From: Oxalobacteraceae bacterium
Lineage (GTDB): Bacteria; Pseudomonadota; Gammaproteobacteria; Burkholderiales; Burkholderiaceae_D
Reading direction: 5' to 3'
Length of the DNA stretch: 10,056 nt
Assembly (NCBI GenBank): GCA_027485535.1
Contig: JAIXQV010000253.1
Span: 1-10,056 of the forward strand
Part shown: piece by piece, positions 6,222 to 10,056 of the stretch
Layout of the letters: each line of letters begins with the position of its first letter
Position numbering within the stretch: position 1 is the first letter of the stretch
Program-made: the position numbers and the translations under genes
The notes under the pieces: generated by a model
Told to the model about the DNA's origin: nothing
Database searches by the model: none
The model's input: only the letters and a program-made list of their open reading frames with translations

Positions 6222-7750
6222 CAATGCCCCCCGTGTCGAGTGGCGCGAGTTGCCAAGGCAAGCGCGGCATGGTCAGCGTCGCGAAATGCGAGGCGACGAC
6301 CTTTAACTTCCTGGTACTCCTCATGACCTTTGCCAGCCAGCAGAATCACATCATGCTTGCCGGCGTACCGAATCGCAGACAAGATCGCGGTGGCACGATC
6401 CTCAATGATCTGAAGTTTTTGATGTCCGCTTTCGGGAATGCCCTCCACAATCTCGGCAATGATTTGTGTTGGGCTCTCGTTGCGCGGGTTATCGCTAGTC
6501 ACCATGATGTGGTTGGCGCGGTTCGCGGCCAACCCCATCTGCGGGCGCTTACCCGGATCACGATCGCCGCCACATCCGAAAACACACCATAGCTGACCCT
6601 GCCGAGCCTCGGCGACCGGGCGCAAGGTGTCGAGCACTTTTTGTAGTGCATCTGGCGTGTGTGCGTAGTCAATCACCACCAATGGTGCATCAACACCACC
6701 AAGCTGCTGCATGCGGCCCGGCACGGCTTGCAATGATTCCAGCAAGCTGGCTATCTGCGCAAACGACAAGCCTCGCACCAATAACACGGCAGCGATCGCC
6801 AAGGCGTTGCTGACATTGAAGCGGCCAATCAAATGGGTGCGCACCATGCCGCTGCCGTTCGGTGTATGCAGCTGAAAGCTACTTCCATCTTGCGTGGTTC
6901 GAATGTCGGCTGCAACTAGCGACTCAATTCCCGCAATCGATGCGTCTTCTGTCGAATAGCCGAGTATCCGCGTCGCGGGATTGGTCTTGCGTAGATGAGC
7001 GATCAGTCGAGCGCCGAGCGGATCATCGAGATTGATCACCGCATGCTGCAAGCCGTGCCACTCGAACAAACGGGTCTTGGCTTGCTCATAGGCCTGCATG
7101 GTGCCGTGGAAATCAAGATGGTCGCGCGTGAAATTAGTCAGCACCGCACAGTCGATATGTAGCTCGTCGATGCGACGCTGCGCAAGACCGATCGATGAAG
7201 CCTCAATCGCGAGCGCACCCGCGCCCTGCGACTTGCGCTCGGCCAGCTGGCGATAAAGCTGTAGCGGATCGGGTGTGGTGTAACCAGTTTCCGTGAATGG
7301 CCCGCTGAGACCGTTACGGTAAAGCCCAATACCCAAGGTACCAATCACTGCCGTGGGCATGCCGTGACGTGAGAGCGCCTGACCGAGCCATTGCGTGCAC
7401 GAGGTCTTGCCGTTGGTACCAGTCACCGCAACACTGAATATCTCGGTATCTGGCCGGCCATACCAGTCATGTGCGATGCGCCCGATCTGCTGCGCGAGTC
7501 CGGTAATGATCTGATGGGGCACTGACCATTCATCGCGCCAGCTAAAACCATCGGCATCATCCAATACAACCGCACTGGCACCGGCTTCAATGGCTTGCGC
7601 AATATAGTTTCGGCTATCGCCACTTTCATGGCGACACGCGAAGAACACATCGCCTGGAGCAACACGCCGCGAGTCCAGCGTGAGCTGTGCAGATGGCGTG
7701 GTCGCACGCAACCAGTCAATCAGCTCATGGGCGCTGGTAGCGGTCATCAT
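6221..7750 (-). CDS. murE: MurE, UDP-MurNAc-L-Ala-D-Glu:meso-diaminopimelate ligase
   Basis: Cytoplasmic Mur ligase adding the third stem-peptide residue. It has 509 residues from the ATG at 7750. Motifs: LDSRRV (25-30); ATP loop GTNGKTS (111-117); YTTPDPLQLYR (157-167); EASSIGL (183-189); RDHLDFHG (209-216); K225 in QAKTRLF, matching the carbamylated Lys; GRFNVSNALA (309-318); IDYAHTPDAL (360-369); FGCGGDRD (391-398); and GKGHE (473-477). DNPR at 420-423 is the motif that marks meso-DAP rather than L-Lys enzymes, so the wall should be the Gram-negative DAP type. EASSI replaces the E. coli-type VSSH; this variant also occurs in betaproteobacteria as I recall. Three adjacent starts exist (GTG 7753, ATG 7750, ATG 7747); GGAG 8 nt before 7750 favours that ATG, which overlaps the ftsI stop as TGATG. 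Confidence 0.97.
   Translation of the reverse strand: MMTATSAHELIDWLRATTPSAQLTLDSRRVAPGDVFFACRHESGDSRNYIAQAIEAGASAVVLDDADGFSWRDEWSVPHQIITGLAQQIGRIAHDWYGRPDTEIFSVAVTGTNGKTSCTQWLGQALSRHGMPTAVIGTLGIGLYRNGLSGPFTETGYTTPDPLQLYRQLAERKSQGAGALAIEASSIGLAQRRIDELHIDCAVLTNFTRDHLDFHGTMQAYEQAKTRLFEWHGLQHAVINLDDPLGARLIAHLRKTNPATRILGYSTEDASIAGIESLVAADIRTTQDGSSFQLHTPNGSGMVRTHLIGRFNVSNALAIAAVLLVRGLSFAQIASLLESLQAVPGRMQQLGGVDAPLVVIDYAHTPDALQKVLDTLRPVAEARQGQLWCVFGCGGDRDPGKRPQMGLAANRANHIMVTSDNPRNESPTQIIAEIVEGIPESGHQKLQIIEDRATAILSAIRYAGKHDVILLAGKGHEEYQEVKGRRLAFRDADHAALALATRATRHGGH
6227..6232 (-). promoter_or_regulatory. G-rich ribosome binding site of murF
   Basis: GGGGGG on the minus strand within the last codons of murE, 5 nt before the ATG at 6221 but only 2 nt before the in-frame TTG at 6224. 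It decides the start in favour of the ATG. Confidence 0.5.
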
Positions 7751-9507
7751 CACATACTCTCCGTGATCATCTGAGTCGGCATGATCACGTTCTCGACGCT
7801 AGCATCGGGTGGCACATTCATAGCGCGCAAGGCACTCGCAGCGACATTCGAAAACACCGGCGCAGCAACTTGCCCACCGAAGTGCCCGCCCGCGGTCGGC
7901 TCGTCCACCATCACGGCGATGATGATGCGGGGATCGGAAATCGGCGCGAATCCGACAAACGAAGCGACATATTTGTTGACATAGCGCCCACCCTCCAGCT
8001 TGTGGGCGGTGCCAGTTTTACCGGCGACGCGATAGCCACGTACTTGTGCCAATGGCGCAGTACCGCCCGGGCCGACGACTTTCTCCATCATGCTGCGCAT
8101 CTGCTGCGCAGTGCGCTCAGAGATAACGCGCTGGGGGAGTGGCGGTTGCGATAGCTTCAAGAACGATAGCGGGATCATTTCGCCATTACGCGCAAAAATC
8201 ATGTAAGCGCGCGCGACCTGAATCAACGATACCGAGATCCCGTGGCCATAGCTCATCGTGGCCTGCTCAATCGGACGCCAGGTTTTGTAAGGCCGCAGAC
8301 GACCAGCGACTTCGCCAGGAAACCCGGTGCGCGGCACTTGACCGAAACCGACTGAGGTGAACATGTCCCACATTTCGCGCGGTTCGCACTTCATGGCCAT
8401 ACGCACCGTACCGACATTGGATGACTGCTGAATAATCTGCGCCACCGACATGGTGGCGGCGTGCGCATGCGAATCGCCAATCGAGGCAGGCCCGATGCTC
8501 AGCTTTGCAGGCGTATCGAGTACCGTGGTCGGCGTCACCATTCCGCGCTCCAGCGCTAGCGCCACGGTAAATGGCTTGAGTGTCGAACCCGGCTCGTAGG
8601 TATCGGTCATGACACGATTGCGCAACTGCGCACCGGTCAGGCCCTGCCGCGTATTCGGGTTATAGGTCGGCAGATTTGCCATCGCCAATACTTCGCCGGT
8701 TTTGACATCCAGTACAACAATGGCACCCGCTTTAGCGCGATGTTGCTCAACCGCTTTCTGTAACTCGGTAAATGCGATGTACTGAATCTTGCCGTCGATC
8801 GACAGCGATAAATCCGTACCATCTTGCGGCTCGCGGATATAGCCAATATCTTCAATCACCCGACCTATATTGTCTTTAATGACACGTCGACTGCCGGTAA
8901 CGCCGCCAAGTGATTTTTGCTGCGCGCGCTCGATACCTTCCTGACCAATGTCTTCTACATTGGTAAAGCCAAGCACATGCGCCGCCGTCTGCCCCAAGGG
9001 GTAGTAGCGTTTGTACTCCTTACGCGTGTGAATACCTTTGAGATCAAGCGCGACAATCTGCTCGGCGGTTTTTTCTTCGACCTGTCGTTTCAGATAAACA
9101 AAGCTGCGATCGGAGTCGAGCTTCTTTTTAAGATCCGGCAGTGGCATCTCGAGCAATTGCGCAAGCTGACGCAGTTTGTTTGGTTCAGACTCAACGTCTT
9201 CTGGAATTGCCCAGATAGCTTTTACAGGCAAAGACGACGCCATTACTTCGCCATAGCGATCAGTGATCTTGCCGCGCACTGCCGGAAGCTCCAGCGTGCG
9301 CGCATAGCGATAGGCGCCTTGCCGCTGCAGAAAATCGGTGGATATGGCTTGTAGCCAGAATGCACGCACGGCCACTGCGACAAACGCGCCAAATAGCAGG
9401 AATAGGGTAAGGCGCGAACGCCAGGCCGGCAATTTCACGGCCAGCACTGGGCTGGCAGAAAAAGCGAGTCCGCGCGCCGCTGCTTTTCTGGTGGGTGCGC
9501 GCATCAT
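7750..9507 (-). CDS. ftsI: FtsI (PBP3), septal peptidoglycan DD-transpeptidase
   Basis: Class B penicillin-binding protein that crosslinks septal peptidoglycan with FtsW; anchored in the inner membrane with its catalytic domain in the periplasm. It has 585 residues, near the E. coli length (588). A basic cytoplasmic tail (1-32, rich in R and K) precedes one membrane segment at about 33-53. The pedestal domain includes RGKITDRYGEVMA (78-90), with GxxxDRxG-like features. The transpeptidase domain shows SxxK as S308-T-L-K311 in EPGSTLKPF, SxN as S362-S-N364, and KTGT (497-500). The first ATG at 9507 overlaps the ftsL stop as ATGA; a second ATG at 9504 has better spacing from GGGG at 9512-9515 and would shorten the protein by one residue. 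The stop overlaps the murE start. It is the target of aztreonam-type beta-lactams in related proteins. Confidence 0.98.
   Translation of the reverse strand: MMRAPTRKAAARGLAFSASPVLAVKLPAWRSRLTLFLLFGAFVAVAVRAFWLQAISTDFLQRQGAYRYARTLELPAVRGKITDRYGEVMASSLPVKAIWAIPEDVESEPNKLRQLAQLLEMPLPDLKKKLDSDRSFVYLKRQVEEKTAEQIVALDLKGIHTRKEYKRYYPLGQTAAHVLGFTNVEDIGQEGIERAQQKSLGGVTGSRRVIKDNIGRVIEDIGYIREPQDGTDLSLSIDGKIQYIAFTELQKAVEQHRAKAGAIVVLDVKTGEVLAMANLPTYNPNTRQGLTGAQLRNRVMTDTYEPGSTLKPFTVALALERGMVTPTTVLDTPAKLSIGPASIGDSHAHAATMSVAQIIQQSSNVGTVRMAMKCEPREMWDMFTSVGFGQVPRTGFPGEVAGRLRPYKTWRPIEQATMSYGHGISVSLIQVARAYMIFARNGEMIPLSFLKLSQPPLPQRVISERTAQQMRSMMEKVVGPGGTAPLAQVRGYRVAGKTGTAHKLEGGRYVNKYVASFVGFAPISDPRIIIAVMVDEPTAGGHFGGQVAAPVFSNVAASALRAMNVPPDASVENVIMPTQMITESM
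7757..7762 (-). promoter_or_regulatory. Ribosome binding site of murE
   Basis: GGAGAG on the minus strand within the last codons of ftsI. Its GGAG core is 8 nt before the ATG at 7750 and 5 nt before the GTG at 7753, favouring the ATG without excluding the GTG. Confidence 0.55.
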
Positions 9508-9776
9508 CGAGCCCCGACGCTGAGATACTGCGTACGCGCAGCGCCTGGTACGCTCATGCTGAGCGAAGCACGCGCAATCGCATCAATTCGGGAATGCTTG
9601 GCCAGCGTTGATTGCTCGTACTGCAGCTGATCCCATTCCGTTTCGAGATTGCGCTGGCGTAGCTGCGCACGCTCTAGCTCAATGAACAGTCGCCGTGCCT
9701 GATGCTGAGAGTTCACCAGCAGAAGTGAGCACACTATCAACAGGGCGACGACCGTGATCAGTGAGCGATTGCTCAT
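9504..9776 (-). CDS. ftsL: FtsL, divisome bitopic membrane protein
   Basis: Small division protein that, with FtsB and FtsQ, scaffolds and activates FtsW-FtsI. It has 90 residues: a short N-terminus, one membrane segment at about 6-22 (LITVVALLIVCSLLLV), then a periplasmic helix of coiled-coil type with many E, Q, L and R residues (about 26-60), and a C-terminal part with IDAIARASLSM, like the conserved C-terminal helix region of FtsL. The family is poorly conserved in sequence, so identification rests on topology, size and position between rsmH and ftsI. The ATG overlaps the rsmH stop as ATGA and has GGGAG 7 nt upstream. Confidence 0.93.
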   Translation of the reverse strand: MSNRSLITVVALLIVCSLLLVNSQHQARRLFIELERAQLRQRNLETEWDQLQYEQSTLAKHSRIDAIARASLSMSVPGAARTQYLSVGAR

Positions 9777-10056
9777 GCGGTAGCTCCCTGCGGCAATCGA
9801 ATCAGCCCACGCATGACCGCCGAGCGCGCACGGGTGTTGAACGCAATCTCTGTCGCAGAGGGCATCACCCGCGGTAACAATTTCGCGGGCGGCAGCGGCA
9901 AGTCAGCGGCTCGAATCGGCAAGCGACGGTCGAGCTGCGGCGCACTGGCCTGCGCAGCCAGGAAGCGCTTCACAATGCGATCTTCCAGCGAGTGAAAGCT
10001 GATCACCACCAGTCTCCCGAATGGCGCGAGCAGGTCGAATGCCTGCTTTAGCCCTG
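9773..10056 (-). CDS. rsmH: RsmH (MraW), 16S rRNA C1402 N4-methyltransferase (C-terminal 93 residues; 5' end outside window)
   Basis: SAM-dependent enzyme that methylates N4 of C1402 in 16S rRNA at the ribosomal P site. Only the C-terminal part is present, since the frame runs open into the upstream edge. Visible are GLKQAFDLLAPFGRLVVIS leading into SFHSLEDRIVKRF, a signature of the family, and NTRARSAVMR near the C-terminus, matching the usual NPRARSAVLR with Thr for Pro. About 220 N-terminal residues, including the SAM-binding motif, lie outside. An internal GTG at about 10009 is not the true start because homology continues upstream of it. As is usual in dcw clusters, it precedes ftsL, here with ATGA overlap. 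Confidence 0.96.
   Translation of the reverse strand, partial: GLKQAFDLLAPFGRLVVISFHSLEDRIVKRFLAAQASAPQLDRRLPIRAADLPLPPAKLLPRVMPSATEIAFNTRARSAVMRGLIRLPQGATA

Noticed and set aside
7201..7221. MurE EASSIGL lacking the His of VSSH-type sequences, as a possible defect
   Set aside because: All catalytic motifs of MurE are present and I recall the same ASSIGL form in other betaproteobacteria, so it looks like a lineage feature.
8917..9354. 145-codon plus-strand ORF
   Set aside because: Lies entirely antisense to ftsI, whose motifs and frame are unmistakable; no support for a protein.

Overview
The window is one uninterrupted piece of a bacterial division and cell wall (dcw) cluster. Every gene is on the minus strand, so transcription runs from high to low coordinates: rsmH (3' end only) - ftsL - ftsI - murE - murF - mraY - murD - ftsW - [44-codon bridging ORF] - murG (3' end missing). 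The gene order, the MurE meso-DAP motif DNPR, the roughly 90-residue FtsL and the long MurD point to a Gram-negative betaproteobacterium, probably Burkholderiales. An Oxalobacteraceae-like source is my best guess from the protein flavour (for example the MurG MNAD motif), but it is only a guess without a search. There is no RNA gene, CRISPR array, insertion sequence or convincing terminator, and no gap longer than 300 bases.

Region by region: 10056-9773 is the C-terminal part of the 16S rRNA methyltransferase RsmH. 9776-7750 holds the division proteins FtsL and FtsI (PBP3). 7750-4860 holds the Mur ligases MurE and MurF. 4858-3689 is the lipid I synthase MraY. 3638-2151 is MurD. 2154-949 is the septal polymerase FtsW. 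821-1 is the first 273 residues of the lipid II synthase MurG. Together MurD, MurE and MurF build the UDP-MurNAc-pentapeptide, MraY moves it onto undecaprenyl phosphate, MurG adds GlcNAc to make lipid II, and FtsW with FtsI polymerises and crosslinks it at the septum with FtsL.

Nearly all the junctions are start/stop overlaps (ATGA, TGATG) or a 1-nt gap, which suggests translational coupling. The only non-coding break is 50 nt between mraY and murD.

The unusual part is the ftsW-murG junction. The last 36 nt of ftsW, including the ATGA, recur imperfectly (28 of 36 identical) just before and across the murG start, 131 nt downstream. The DNA between the copies contains a perfect 9-bp-stem hairpin, a second palindrome, a tandem octamer and a 10-bp inverted copy of part of the ftsW tail. 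A 44-codon ORF spans the whole insertion and overlaps ftsW and murG by ATGA at both ends. It looks as if a small palindromic sequence entered an ATGA junction while keeping the coupling intact. The second oddity is in MurG, where the usual HEQN motif of the donor-sugar site reads MNAD.
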